Origin: Deltaproteobacteria bacterium
Lineage (GTDB): Bacteria; Myxococcota; B64-G9
Direction: 5' to 3'
DNA length: 64,000 nucleotides
NCBI GenBank assembly: GCA_019314375.1
Contig: JAFCZJ010000040.1
Span: 1 to 64,000, forward strand
Both the position numbers and the translations under genes were made by a program. How positions within the stretch are numbered: the stretch's first letter is position 1; every line of letters begins with the position of its first letter. Below are positions 15,731 through 25,398 of this stretch, one piece after another. Under the pieces are notes generated by a model. It was not told where the DNA came from. It was given only the letters and a program-made list of their open reading frames with translations, and ran no database searches.

Positions 15731-18013
15731 ATTGGACGCGGGCCAAGCTGAAGGCTCTGGCCCCAAGACCAGACGCAAGCTACCACCGGCCACGATTTCC
15801 TCGTGGCTGATCCAACTGCGCTCCAATGCATGATCGTTCAATTGCGCCGACTGAATGTAGGGATTATCCGGCCCCTGCCCCTCGACCTCGATGACAAAAG
15901 TTCCGCCCGAATAGAAGCTCGGGTGCAAATGCAAAACCACCCGATCAAACAAAGGGCTGGTCAGTTGATAGCGTCCATCCCCCGGTGCCAAGGGATACAA
16001 ACCGATGGCCGCCAACACATACCAGGCACTGGTGGCACCTGCGTCATCGTTGCCTGGCAAACCGTCGGGTTGGGCTGAAAAGTCCGTCTTCAAGATCTGG
16101 CGCACCAGGGCCTGGGTCTGATGCGCCCGACCCGCAAGGTTGTACAGAAAGGGAACATGAAAGCTGGGCTCGTTGGAAACATCGAAATAGCCCTCGGCAA
16201 AAAAGCGGTCCAGCTTCTCGACGAAGGCTTCCGGCCCGCCCATGGCCTCGATGAGACCCGGAACGTCATGAGGCACGAACCATGTGTAAATCCAACTATT
16301 GGCCTCACAAAAATCGTTACCCTCCGAGCTGTCGGCCGGGTCAAAGGGCTCCACCCAGTTTCCGGATCGATACCTTGGCCGCATGAAGCCCCTGTCCGGG
16401 TCCCAATGGTTCCTCCAATTGCCCGACCTGGCCTCCAGAGCCTGCGCATCTTGCTCTCGACCAAGAATCCGGGCGATCTGAGCGCTGGTCCAATCGTTGT
16501 AGGCGTATTCCAATGTCATGGAGACGCTTTGGCCTGGATCGCATTCCGAAGACACATAGCCCAAATCCCGATAATCGACCGGCGTACCCAGGTTGGCGTA
16601 CCCACAGAGCCCATCAGGGGCATCCTCCGGGTTGTCCTCCATAGAGGCCTTGTTCACCGCCGCCCAAAGTTTCTCCCCATCAGGCACACCAAAACCCTTG
16701 CTCAAAGCGTCTGCGATGATGGCCACGGCGTGGTTGCCGATCATCACGCGACTATAGCCCGTGGCGTGCCAAGTGCATTTGGGCAGCCAACCTCCCTGTT
16801 CATAAAGGTGCAGATAACTGGCCAGCACATGCTCCACCCGCTCGGGAGCCAAAAGCGTGGCCAGTGGATGGGCGGTGCGATAGGTATCCCAGGCGCACCA
16901 GTCGTCGGTGAAGAAACGAAAATCCTTCCCTGAAAAAACCTGTCCCTGGCCGTCCGCCCCGGAAAAAAACACGCCCCCGGCCTCGGTCAGGTCCGAGGGC
17001 TGGAACAGACTGCGATACAAGGCCGTGGCGAAGGATCGGCGCTCGGACTCACTGCCGCCTTCGATCTCCACCCGGCCGAGGAAACAGGCCCAGGCCGCCG
17101 CCGCCTGGCGCCGTATTTGCTCGAATGATCTGTCCGCCAACTCTTGATCATGATGAAGCTCGGCCTGCGTCTCATCCACAAAAGAGATGCCCACTCGCAC
17201 CAGGACTTGCCGGGTGCCGGGTTCGAATTCCACCCAAGCACCGATCTTGCTACCCGTGACCGAAGCCTGGCCCTCTTGCGCCACGCCCGTCGACGTCCAG
17301 GTTCCGAAAGAAGCAAAAGCCGGCTCAAAACTGGCGTGAAAATAGACACGACTTTGGCCGGTCCAATTGTCCGGCTCGCTCAGCAGAAGATCCAGCAACG
17401 GATGGACATTGTATTCCCCCATGCCCCGAATCAGGCCATCTTCGATTTGCAGCCATCCCCCGCGAGACTCACCCCGGCTGTGGCCCAGATCCAGAATCAC
17501 GCGGGCCGGCTCCTGGGCCGGATAGCCATAACGATGCATGCCTCCGTGTGCGCTGGCCGTGAGTTCGGCCCGCACCCCATAAGTCGACAGGCTCACCGCG
17601 TAGTATCCGGGTTCGGCGGCCTCGGACAAATGATTGTAATGGGAGGGTCGGCTGCTTGGGTCCAAGTTCAATTCGCCGGTGGTCGGCAAGAACAAAATAT
17701 GGCTGTATCCATTGCCTCCGCCGCCGGGGCCCTCCAGGTGGGTGTGGCTGAAGCCCTCGATGAAATCGCTTGCGTACTCATATGCGTCCACACTAAAAGC
17801 CTCGACCACCGTATCGGGACTGAGCTTGACCATGCCATGCGGCATGAGCGCGCCGGGGATGGCGTTGCCCGAACCCAAGGTACCGATGAAGGGATCCACG
17901 AATGCGGCCATGTCTTGACCAGGCCCACCGCACCAGGGAAGCAGGCTCCTGTCGTTGTCCTCGCAGGCCGACAGCAAGCACAATCCGACAATCACCCCTA
18001 GCCACTTCTTCAT
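15728..18013 (-). CDS. GH92 family alpha-mannosidase lipoprotein
   Basis: GH92 enzymes are calcium-dependent exo-alpha-mannosidases acting on mannose-containing glycans outside the cytoplasm. The 761-residue length fits the family. The signal peptide ends in lipobox LLSAC. Family stretches are VDPFIGTLGSGNAIPGALMP, GFSHTHLEGPGG, the central WDTYRTAHPL, and GNDDAGATSAWYVLAAIGLYP near the C-terminus. The ATG has GGGGAG eight bases upstream and lies 19 bases after lgt, so it is probably co-transcribed with the enzyme that lipidates it. The exact mannoside linkage is not predictable. Confidence 0.9.
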   Translation of the reverse strand: MKKWLGVIVGLCLLSACEDNDRSLLPWCGGPGQDMAAFVDPFIGTLGSGNAIPGALMPHGMVKLSPDTVVEAFSVDAYEYASDFIEGFSHTHLEGPGGGGNGYSHILFLPTTGELNLDPSSRPSHYNHLSEAAEPGYYAVSLSTYGVRAELTASAHGGMHRYGYPAQEPARVILDLGHSRGESRGGWLQIEDGLIRGMGEYNVHPLLDLLLSEPDNWTGQSRVYFHASFEPAFASFGTWTSTGVAQEGQASVTGSKIGAWVEFEPGTRQVLVRVGISFVDETQAELHHDQELADRSFEQIRRQAAAAWACFLGRVEIEGGSESERRSFATALYRSLFQPSDLTEAGGVFFSGADGQGQVFSGKDFRFFTDDWCAWDTYRTAHPLATLLAPERVEHVLASYLHLYEQGGWLPKCTWHATGYSRVMIGNHAVAIIADALSKGFGVPDGEKLWAAVNKASMEDNPEDAPDGLCGYANLGTPVDYRDLGYVSSECDPGQSVSMTLEYAYNDWTSAQIARILGREQDAQALEARSGNWRNHWDPDRGFMRPRYRSGNWVEPFDPADSSEGNDFCEANSWIYTWFVPHDVPGLIEAMGGPEAFVEKLDRFFAEGYFDVSNEPSFHVPFLYNLAGRAHQTQALVRQILKTDFSAQPDGLPGNDDAGATSAWYVLAAIGLYPLAPGDGRYQLTSPLFDRVVLHLHPSFYSGGTFVIEVEGQGPDNPYIQSAQLNDHALERSWISHEEIVAGGSLRLVLGPEPSAWPASN

Positions 18014-18032
18014 GAATTTTCTCCCCTCGGAT

Positions 18033-18902
18033 CTACTTGGTCTTCTTTTTCTTGCTGGTTTTCTTTGCCGCGGCCAAGGCCTCGGCCACGGCTTCGTCGG
18101 TACGCGGACCTGACTTCAGCGACCAGATGACCAATCCCACCCCCAAGGCGAAAAAGGGTATGGACAAAAACTGCCCCATGGTCAAAGCCGAGTCCGTCGA
18201 AAGGGTCTGATGGGCCTTGAAAAACTCGACAAAAAATCGTTGCAGAAAATAGGTGGAGAAAAAGACCCCGGCCAGCAACCAACGGGGGCGTTTTTCCCGA
18301 CCCGCCAAGCGGTCGACCAAAACCAAAAGACCCAAAACGGCAAGCCCGATGGCCACCTCGTATAGCTGTGAAGGGTGCCGGGCCACCAGGGGTTGGTCCA
18401 CGCGAGGAAAACAAACAGCCCAGGAGACATCGGCTGGACGACCCAGGATCTCCGAGTTGAAGAAGTTGCCCACCCGAACCAGGGTGGCCCCCACGGCGGC
18501 TGAAAAACTGATCCGATCAAACATCTCCCCCATGGGCACTTTGCGGCGCCTGGCGTAGAGGATCAGCGCCAGACAGAGACCGATGGTGGCACCGTGGGAG
18601 GAAAGCCCGCTCAAGCCCCCACGCACATCGATGAGATACAGGGGGTGGGTCAGAATCCGATCGAACTCATAGAAGAAACGATGACCGAACCAGGCACCAA
18701 GCACGATGCCGCCCATGGCCCAATACAAAAAATCAGCCGCGAGCTGAGCGCCTCGCCCCGAGCGCTTGAACTGCCAGTGCAAAAAGACCCAGCCGAGAAT
18801 AAAAACCAGCAAAAAACTAAGTCCATAGTAACGGATGGCGATCGGCCCCCAAATGTGCGCCAAAATCGGATCCACGTCCCAGACAAAACAGTTGGCTTCC
18901 AT
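18033..18902 (-). CDS. lgt: Prolipoprotein diacylglyceryl transferase
   Basis: Lgt attaches diacylglycerol to the lipobox Cys of prolipoproteins in the inner membrane. The 289-residue protein has multiple membrane helices, the family start IAIRYYGLSFLLVF, the signature RGGLSSHGATIGL, VRVGNFFNSEILGRPAD and HPSQLYE. It ends in a Lys-rich tail (KKTSKKKKTK). AAGGAGG lies ten bases upstream of the ATG. The many lipoprotein genes in the window are its likely substrates. Confidence 0.95.
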   Translation of the reverse strand: MEANCFVWDVDPILAHIWGPIAIRYYGLSFLLVFILGWVFLHWQFKRSGRGAQLAADFLYWAMGGIVLGAWFGHRFFYEFDRILTHPLYLIDVRGGLSGLSSHGATIGLCLALILYARRRKVPMGEMFDRISFSAAVGATLVRVGNFFNSEILGRPADVSWAVCFPRVDQPLVARHPSQLYEVAIGLAVLGLLVLVDRLAGREKRPRWLLAGVFFSTYFLQRFFVEFFKAHQTLSTDSALTMGQFLSIPFFALGVGLVIWSLKSGPRTDEAVAEALAAAKKTSKKKKTK

Positions 18903-19055
18903 GAAAAACCTACCTCCTTAACTCTCACCGTTCACTATCACCCCTTGCCGCCCATGTTGAGAAAAATCATGACCTGAGAGGAATCGTCGACCTTGCCCGA
19001 GGGTTATCCGAAGGCCTATGATGGGTAGTGTTCAAGGAAGGAGACCGAAATAGAC

Positions 19056-20129
19056 ATGCCCCACCTTCAAACCAGAGCATGGAGTATACCTGCTTTCTTT
19101 GGATTCTTTTTCCTCATGGCTGGGGCCTGTCAGGAGCAGATTCCCAAACCAACTCGCCCCCTGCTGGAAGCGGCGGAAGCCGGCGACCTGGCCCAGGTAC
19201 AAGCCCACATTCACCACAAAAGCAATTTGGAAGCCGAAAACCAATTCCGGATCAACGCCCTCCACAAAGCGGTGATCGGTGGTCACCCGAAGGTCGTCCG
19301 GGCCCTGATCGACGCTGGAGCAAAAATCGAAGCACGGGATATCAGCGGATACACGCCCCTGCTCCGTGCTCTGTACCTGGGCAAAAAAGACCTGGCGTGG
19401 CTGCTGCTGGAACGAGGCGCCGTTCCAAGCCAAACCAATAACTACGGTGAGCAAGCCCTGCACCTGGCCGCCAAGCAGGGCTACACCGCCATGTGCATCA
19501 AGCTGCTGAGCCGACCCGACACGAAAGTGAACATCCAAAGCCTGGCTGGATGGACGCCCCTGCACTTGGCCGTAAACAAAGGCCGGGCAGAAACGGTCAA
19601 GGCGCTGCTGGACAAACAAGCCAATCCCAACCTGGCCACGAGCAACGGGACCGTGCCCATGCATCGGGCGGTGGCAAGCTACGGCCCCATCGCCCGTTTG
19701 CTGCTCGACCACGGTGCCGAAGTAAATCGATACGACGCCCGGGGTCAAGGGGTCTTGTACTGGGCCGCGGGCCAAGACGATGTCGAGTTGCTTCGCAGGC
19801 TCTTGGAAAAAGGCGCGGATCCCAAAGCCCAAACCATCGTGGGCGATCAGCCCTTGCACCGGGCGGCCGTTTACGGTCTGGCGGCGATCATGCGCGTTCT
19901 GATCGAAAAAGGCGCGGACATCCACGCTGCCAACAAAAAGGGAGAGCAGGCCCTCCACCTGGCTTACAAGGGTGCCCACGAAGAGGCCGCCAGGCTCCTG
20001 TTGGGTTTGGGCGCCGATCCCAAGACCCGAACCAAAGCAGGCCAAACCCCGCTGGACCTTGCCTACCGTTCAGGCCATGGGGATCGCTTCCAAGGCTTGC
20101 CGGAACGCGTCAAGCCAATCAAGCCTTGA
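19056..20129 (+). CDS. Ankyrin-repeat lipoprotein
   Basis: A 357-residue exported protein. The signal peptide ends in lipobox LMAGAC. From residue about 32 to the end runs a chain of about nine ankyrin repeats, recognisable from recurring ALHKAVIGGHPKVVRALIDAGA, TPLHLAVNKGRAETVKALLDKQA and ALHLAYKGAHEEAARLLLGLGA. Ankyrin chains bind partner proteins and the partner here is unknown. An AAGGAG site lies about 13 bases upstream of the ATG, slightly far. It converges on the kinase gene with 15 bases between. Confidence 0.85.
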   Translation: MPHLQTRAWSIPAFFGFFFLMAGACQEQIPKPTRPLLEAAEAGDLAQVQAHIHHKSNLEAENQFRINALHKAVIGGHPKVVRALIDAGAKIEARDISGYTPLLRALYLGKKDLAWLLLERGAVPSQTNNYGEQALHLAAKQGYTAMCIKLLSRPDTKVNIQSLAGWTPLHLAVNKGRAETVKALLDKQANPNLATSNGTVPMHRAVASYGPIARLLLDHGAEVNRYDARGQGVLYWAAGQDDVELLRRLLEKGADPKAQTIVGDQPLHRAAVYGLAAIMRVLIEKGADIHAANKKGEQALHLAYKGAHEEAARLLLGLGADPKTRTKAGQTPLDLAYRSGHGDRFQGLPERVKPIKP

Positions 20130-20144
20130 GGGCTTTGTCCGCCC

Positions 20145-21941
20145 TCACTTCAATTTGGAATAGAGCCGATTGATGGCCCGATTGGCCTGCTCTAGCCTTC
20201 CATCCACGACCTCGGTCAAAATGAGCTTGACCTGTGCCTCATGGGCCTGGGGTTTGCCGCTGCGCTCAATGGCCGACCGCAGTCGCCTGAGCTTTCGATC
20301 AATGAAATCCCCGTCGATGCGCTGAGCCTGAAGCGCTCTCCCGTAACCCTGAGCTGCGGACAGAGCCGCCCTTTCGTCCTGCGCTTTGAAGGCCTTGGCC
20401 CAGGCCCGTGCCTGGGCATCACAAGCCAGGCAGTCACCGGGTCGGACACCACGCTTGGAGGCTTGCTTCCGCAGGGTTCGCCATCGGTCTCGCCAGGCTT
20501 GTCGCACGGCCCGGCTCCAGCCCTTGGCGGCATTCGTCACCTTGGCCACCTTGGTCACCTTGGTGACGCGGGGTCGTCGCTTCTTCTTCCTGTTCTTCTG
20601 AATCTTCCTGACAGGTCTGGGCTTGGCCTCGGGCTCCTCTGCCAGCAAGCGATCCACCTCGGCCCAAGAATCGGGGACAGGCACCTGTACGGGCTCCGAT
20701 ACGGATTTCGGTACGGGTTTCGGTGCGGGCTCCACTGCTGCAGGCTGGGCCAAAATCGGCCTCATCTCTCCGGGCGGCTCCGCATCCTGACTCAGCCATA
20801 CCCATAATGTGCCCAAGGAAACCAAAATCACCAAGGCCAGACCGATCCCCAAGCCAAGCCGTCGCGACTTGGGTGGGGCCAGATCATCCAATGACATGGT
20901 GCCGGTCCTGCGAGCCGAGCCCCCCTCCAAAGCACCCTTAAGGGCCACCATTGCCAGGGGGTCTTCGTCCAGCGACTCTGCAGCCTCGGTGGATGGCAGG
21001 GCCGACCTCTTTTCGACAGGCTGAAGGACCCGCTCAACTTCAGCCGCTAAGGTGCCTGGCGGATCGCTGCCGGCCAGCACCAGGCCCAAGGCATCCAAAG
21101 CCGCCACCAGGGCATCGGCGCTGGCAAAACGAGCCTGTGGTTCTGGCCGCAGCAAGCGAGACAACAGGTCCTCCGTGGCCTGGTTCACCTCGGGGTTGAG
21201 CCCTCGGGCCGAACGCCACACCGGACGAGCCGCCGCCCGCATGAGTTCGAAGTCGGAGGGGCCCTGCAAATAGCGTTGCCCCGTAAGCAATTCGAAAAGC
21301 ACCAGGCCCAACGCGTAAAGGTCAGAAGTCGGACCCAAGACATCGCCCTTGGCCTGTTCCGGAGACAAGTACTCCAGCTTGCCCTTGATCTGCCCCTGAC
21401 GGGTTTGCAACTCATCGGTCAGGCCCTTGGCGATGCCAAAGTCGCCCAACTTCACGTCACCCTGAGCGGACAGAAGAATGTTGTGCGGGTTCACGTCCCG
21501 ATGCACGATGGACAAGGCCCCACCCTGCTCGTCCTTTCGGCTGTGCAAATAGGCAAGGCCGCGACCCACCTCCCGCACGATCCAAACAGCCAGCCACGGG
21601 GGAAGCCGCCGCCCGTCGACCTGCAAGCGCTTCAACAGACGGGCCAAATCGCATCCGTTCACATACTCAATGCACATGAACAGCACCCCATCCACCTCCC
21701 CCAGTTCGTAAACTTGAACCAGGTTGCCGTGGTTGAGGTCCGCCATGATGCGGCTCTCTCGAAGGAACATTTTCCGAAATCGCCGGGTGCGGTTGAGTTC
21801 AGGCAGAATCTTTTTGATGGCCACGGTCTTGGAAAAGTCATAGGGGCCGGTCAGCTCCGCGCGGTAGAGCTCAGCCATACCCCCCACGGCCAGCCGCTCA
21901 ATCAGCTTAAAGCGCCCGAAGCGCTGCGCCTCGACCTTCAC
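20145..21941 (-). CDS. Transmembrane Hanks-type Ser/Thr protein kinase
   Basis: A 598-residue kinase that starts at a GTG overlapping the stop of the activator gene by four bases (GTGA), so the listed 695-residue frame is too long. Kinase domain at residues about 7-285: glycine loop LAVGGMAELY, VAIKK Lys, catalytic loop HRDVNPHN, DFGIAK, and SPEQ in place of APE. A single membrane helix (LGLGIGLALVILVSLGTLWVWL) follows near residue 405, so the C-terminal 170 residues lie outside the cytoplasm. These contain Pro/Glu-rich and Lys/Arg-rich segments and a helical tail. Coupling to an FHA-sigma54 activator suggests that protein as a substrate. Confidence 0.88.
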   Translation of the reverse strand: MKVEAQRFGRFKLIERLAVGGMAELYRAELTGPYDFSKTVAIKKILPELNRTRRFRKMFLRESRIMADLNHGNLVQVYELGEVDGVLFMCIEYVNGCDLARLLKRLQVDGRRLPPWLAVWIVREVGRGLAYLHSRKDEQGGALSIVHRDVNPHNILLSAQGDVKLGDFGIAKGLTDELQTRQGQIKGKLEYLSPEQAKGDVLGPTSDLYALGLVLFELLTGQRYLQGPSDFELMRAAARPVWRSARGLNPEVNQATEDLLSRLLRPEPQARFASADALVAALDALGLVLAGSDPPGTLAAEVERVLQPVEKRSALPSTEAAESLDEDPLAMVALKGALEGGSARRTGTMSLDDLAPPKSRRLGLGIGLALVILVSLGTLWVWLSQDAEPPGEMRPILAQPAAVEPAPKPVPKSVSEPVQVPVPDSWAEVDRLLAEEPEAKPRPVRKIQKNRKKKRRPRVTKVTKVAKVTNAAKGWSRAVRQAWRDRWRTLRKQASKRGVRPGDCLACDAQARAWAKAFKAQDERAALSAAQGYGRALQAQRIDGDFIDRKLRRLRSAIERSGKPQAHEAQVKLILTEVVDGRLEQANRAINRLYSKLK

Positions 21942-23311
21942 TTGCCCAACCCATGTTTGCTCATCAAGCGATAAAAGGACTGCCGGGGCACGCCGGCCGC
22001 GTCGGCGGCCTTGGCCACCACGCCCCCGGCAGCGTCCAGCGCAGCGGAGAGATAAGCCCGCTCGAATCCTTCCACCACCCGACGCCGGGCGTCGTTGAAA
22101 GGCATGCCCAGTACATCGGCATCCATGCCGAATCCCTGAGCATCCCCTTCCGGCAAAGCCGCCTCCGGCCTGTCCGGAAACAAAAGCAAACGCTCGACCA
22201 CGTTGCGAAGTTCGCGCACGTTGCCCGGCCAATCGTGGTTAAAAAACAAAGCCAGGACTTGATCGTGGATCACGGCCTGCGGGTCCTTGTCCGGGCTGAG
22301 CCCTTGCACCATGGCCCGAGCCAATAGACCCAAATCTTCACGACGCTCACGCAGAGGCGGCATGCGCACTCGCAGCACGGAAATCCGGTAAAACAAGTCC
22401 CTGCGGAATCGTCCGGTCGCCACGTCACTGGCCAAGTCGCGGTTGGTGGCGGCCAGGACACGCACATTCACTGGCCTGTACCGATTCTCGCCCAAGCGCT
22501 TGACCTCGCGCTTTTCCAGCACCCGCAACAAGGTCAGTTGCAGCCCCGGTTCCAACTCCCCAATCTCGTCTAAAAAAACCGTACCGCCCTCGGCCGCCTC
22601 AAAAACGCCGATTCGCTCGCTTTCGGCGCCCGTGAAGGCTCCCTTCGCATGGCCGAAAAGCTCGCTCTCGATGATGGACGCCTTCATGGCACCGCAGTCG
22701 ACCACGATGAAGGGTTTGTCCCGACGGGCGGAAACCATGTGCACCGCCTCGGCCGCCAGGTCCTTGCCTGTGCCGGATTCACCCTCCAAAAGCAGGCTGG
22801 ATTCGGTGGGTGCCGCCCGCTCCAGAATGGCGAAAACCTGGCGCATGGCCAAAGAGCGCCCCAGCAATTTCCCAAAGGCTGTGCGATCACTCAAGGGAAA
22901 CTCTTCGTGTTCGTCGGAAAGCTTAAGCTTGAGCCGGCTCGTGCCCACCTGGATCTCATCGCCCCCTTCCAGCCTGGCCGCCAATACGCGTACCCGCCCC
23001 ACCAAGGTGCCGTTCTTGGATGACAGGTCCCGCAGCACGAAGCCTTCGCCCTCGGGCACCAGTTCAAAATGCCGCCTGGACACGGCCTGGTCCGTCAAGA
23101 TCATGTCGCAGTCATCACCGGCTCCCACCACCACGCCGTGTGGGGGCAGGGCCAAACTGAGCCCCTTGTCGGGCCCCTTGGCCGGGTCACCACCCGAGTG
23201 ACGGTGCTGGCTAAGTTCGAATCCCCTCGCATCCCATTCTCCCTCAGCGGCAAGACCAAAGCCCGTCGGCACGCAAAGCGCAGGTCTGGGTAAATTCCGC
23301 ACAAGATCCAT
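21938..23311 (-). CDS. FHA-domain sigma54-dependent transcriptional activator
   Basis: A 457-residue enhancer-binding protein. The N-terminal FHA domain (residues about 50-135) contains GVVVGAGDDCDMIL, SRRHFEL and LSSKNGT, the phosphothreonine-binding pattern. The AAA+ domain follows with Walker A GESGTGKD at 177-184, the sigma54-contacting GAFTGA at 224-229, and GGTVFLDEIGEL as Walker B. The Fis-type helix-turn-helix is at the C-terminus (VVAKAADAAGVPRQSFYRLM). There is no receiver domain, so phosphopeptide binding through FHA is the likely input. The ATG at 23311 overlaps the upstream lipoprotein gene by 68 bases with only a weak GGAG. A GTG at 23272 is an alternative start. Confidence 0.88.
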   Translation of the reverse strand: MDLVRNLPRPALCVPTGFGLAAEGEWDARGFELSQHRHSGGDPAKGPDKGLSLALPPHGVVVGAGDDCDMILTDQAVSRRHFELVPEGEGFVLRDLSSKNGTLVGRVRVLAARLEGGDEIQVGTSRLKLKLSDEHEEFPLSDRTAFGKLLGRSLAMRQVFAILERAAPTESSLLLEGESGTGKDLAAEAVHMVSARRDKPFIVVDCGAMKASIIESELFGHAKGAFTGAESERIGVFEAAEGGTVFLDEIGELEPGLQLTLLRVLEKREVKRLGENRYRPVNVRVLAATNRDLASDVATGRFRRDLFYRISVLRVRMPPLRERREDLGLLARAMVQGLSPDKDPQAVIHDQVLALFFNHDWPGNVRELRNVVERLLLFPDRPEAALPEGDAQGFGMDADVLGMPFNDARRRVVEGFERAYLSAALDAAGGVVAKAADAAGVPRQSFYRLMSKHGLGK

Positions 23312-24551
23312 AGGCCGCGCAGGACTCCAAACAAGCGCCCAGGCCCGGCTGACAACCCCAGTCCGGCACACAAATTTGACCCGCCACGGGGCAAGTCCCC
23401 AGGCATGCGTCAGGAACACAAAGCCCTGGGCCGAAGTCGCACACAAATGTCCCAAAACCGCGACAGTCGCTTTGGCGCAAGCAGGGCCATGCGTCCATTA
23501 TCACGCAAGCGCCGCCGACCTCCACTGCACCGGAGCGATAGGCTTCGCAGGTGCCCGTGTCTTCACCCGCCACCACCCCAAAAAGGCTGCGTTGCCCCAA
23601 GCAGGAGCCGGACGCATTGGAGCAATCCGCAGGTTCCAACAGACCGCTTAGCGTGTCACAACGCAAGTCCACCCGGTGGCTGGTCGGCTCCAGGGCAGAA
23701 CATTCAACGACCGGCTGGCAAGCACCAAACTCCAAGATGGCCAAGTTCAGGTTTGCCGAGAAGCCGGCCTGGCCTTCCTCATCCACCAAAACCTGTCCAT
23801 CAAGATCCAAAACACCTTGATCAAGTTGCAAGTGCAAGGCCATGGATGCACCGGACGCGGGCCAACAACCGGCGGGATGAAAGACCCACATTTGGGCTCC
23901 ATCAGGACAGCCGTCCCGCACGATCCATGAACCAGCTAGCTCGCCCACGCCATCCAGGCTCACATGGGCTCGCCCCTCCATGCTGTCAGAATCCAGGGGC
24001 TTGGAGGCAAAAAAAGCCAAGGCAGCCAGACTGGATCCGGAAGGCGCGCCGCCCGGGCTCACGGCCGTCACGAACGGAGCCAAAGCGCTTCGGCTCAGGT
24101 CGAAAGGTATATTCAGGCGATCATGCCCAACAAAAAGTGGCTGGGCTTCGATGCCGCCATACGCCACCACCCGACCCTCCCCATCCAAACCGCGAAGGCG
24201 TACCGAAAGCGGCCGCTCCGGTGCCTGACCGGGTTCGATGCGAATCCAGGGCAAATCCGAACGTCCGGCCACGTCCATGGTCAGCAATATCTCAAGCTCA
24301 CCATCTCCGTCTGCGTCCAAAAGTTCCGCGCCATCCACCGTATGACTCGCATCGAAGCCCCCTTCCCCATCCAGCAAGAGTTGAATCTCGCTCAAACGGG
24401 CAGCCACCTGTCTTTCCGTATTCCAGGCAGCGTCCGGGCTTGGCACCACCACAATCCCCTCAAGATCACCGCATCCGGCAAAGCATGAAGAGAAGGCCAG
24501 CAGGCAGCCCAAACCCATTCGCATCCAGAATTTCATGGCCAAAAGCATCAT
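23244..24551 (-). CDS. Lipoprotein with Cys-rich C-terminus, function unknown
   Basis: A 435-residue exported protein with lipobox CFAGC. The body (about 25-270) is predicted beta-rich and contains AELLDADGDGELEILLTMD, which resembles a calcium-binding Asp loop. The last 130 residues carry about 20 Cys in short-spaced pairs (for example CQPGLGACLESCAAYGSC), the type of disulfide-rich tail found on myxobacterial surface proteins. Its ATG overlaps the stop of the upstream gene by four bases, and it overlaps the activator gene, so the four genes form one tight operon. I do not recognise the family. Confidence 0.7.
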   Translation of the reverse strand: MMLLAMKFWMRMGLGCLLAFSSCFAGCGDLEGIVVVPSPDAAWNTERQVAARLSEIQLLLDGEGGFDASHTVDGAELLDADGDGELEILLTMDVAGRSDLPWIRIEPGQAPERPLSVRLRGLDGEGRVVAYGGIEAQPLFVGHDRLNIPFDLSRSALAPFVTAVSPGGAPSGSSLAALAFFASKPLDSDSMEGRAHVSLDGVGELAGSWIVRDGCPDGAQMWVFHPAGCWPASGASMALHLQLDQGVLDLDGQVLVDEEGQAGFSANLNLAILEFGACQPVVECSALEPTSHRVDLRCDTLSGLLEPADCSNASGSCLGQRSLFGVVAGEDTGTCEAYRSGAVEVGGACVIMDAWPCLRQSDCRGFGTFVCDFGPGLCVPDACLGTCPVAGQICVPDWGCQPGLGACLESCAAYGSCAEFTQTCALRADGLWSCR

Positions 24552-25177
24552 GGCAGGCGAAGGTGAAAATCCGCCGGGTCTCCAGCGCCAGATGTCAGGG
24601 TGGCGGCCAGCACCGCCCCAGTGATCAAGGCCGCGCCGGCACCTACCGCCGTCCAGACCTCCCAGCGCTTATACCAAGAGGGAGCCGGCGGCGGCGCTGG
24701 ATACGTTCGCTGCAGCAGAAGGTTCAAGGAAGTCACCCATGCGCCCAGATCGCCGGGACCCGCCTCCACCAACTCAACGCTGATCGTGTGGGCCTCCATG
24801 TCAACCCAGCGCAGTTTCACGGCGTGGCGTTTGCCCAAACTGGCCACACGCACCGTCAAGGCGGCCGGCACACCGAGCTTTGCGCCCAGGGCGAAAAGGT
24901 TGGCGTCCTGCTCCAGGCAAGCCCACCACTGGTCCTTTTTCCCGCAGCGGGCTTGCACTGCCTTGTTCACCTCAGCCCCTAAGACGACTTTGAGATGCAG
25001 ATCCTTGGCCAGACGAGAGGCGAAGTCCTGCCTGAGCCGCTCGCATGTACTCGCCTCGCCTCCGACACAGCCGAAGGGCAGGAGGACCAAATGCTCAGGC
25101 TGTGCGGCGCGAGCCGTCCCGAAACACAGGATGACAAGCAGTCCCAAAAGACCAAGAAGGCGAGGGAGAGCGAACAT
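24548..25177 (-). CDS. Exported protein with C-terminal membrane segment, first gene of kinase operon
   Basis: A 209-residue protein. Residues 1-24 form a signal peptide ending ARA. Residues about 28-140 (LVLLPFGCVGGEASTCERLRQDFASRLAKDL, then WWACLEQDANLFALGAKLGVPAALTVRV) have the strand-helix layout of TolB N-terminal-like or FlgO-like domains, which other lipoproteins in this window also seem to use. A hydrophobic helix lies at about 172-195 (VWTAVGAGAALITGAVLAATL). The function is unknown. It opens the operon that also encodes a lipoprotein, an FHA-sigma54 activator and a kinase, so it may be a sensor or accessory envelope component. Confidence 0.65.
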   Translation of the reverse strand: MFALPRLLGLLGLLVILCFGTARAAQPEHLVLLPFGCVGGEASTCERLRQDFASRLAKDLHLKVVLGAEVNKAVQARCGKKDQWWACLEQDANLFALGAKLGVPAALTVRVASLGKRHAVKLRWVDMEAHTISVELVEAGPGDLGAWVTSLNLLLQRTYPAPPPAPSWYKRWEVWTAVGAGAALITGAVLAATLTSGAGDPADFHLRLP

Positions 25178-25200
25178 GGCCCCATGCTAGATTCGCCAGA

Positions 25201-25336
25201 AACACTTGTCAACAAAGGCATGTCATTGTCACACAGAGGTGACAAGTGTTCGGCATCAACACAATCGCAAGCCCTTGTAAATAATGGGCTTCAATTGTTC
25301 TCACTCAGAAGACTATTTGTCGCGAACCTGTGACAA
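25201..25336. promoter_or_regulatory. TTGTCAC/GTGACAA operator group in the divergent control region
   Basis: The gap between the kinase operon and the Gln/Arg-rich gene contains a perfect inverted repeat AACACTTGTCA (25201-25211) / TGACAAGTGTT (25240-25250). Nested in it is TTGTCAC (25226-25232) / GTGACAA (25239-25245). A further single GTGACAA lies at 25330-25336. The same 7-mer recurs at 35899-35945. The sites lie 60-200 bases upstream of a possible sigma54 promoter at 25399. Confidence 0.6.
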
Positions 25337-25398
25337 ATCCAAGCCATCCCATAAGGCAAATCTCAATATTTCATAAAGTTAGTGAGTCGCCGGCCACC

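Noticed and set aside
20145-22232. Full 695-residue version of the kinase ORF
   Set aside because: The first 97 residues overlap the activator gene in another frame and have Arg/Gly-rich shadow composition. The GTG overlapping the activator stop is the better start.
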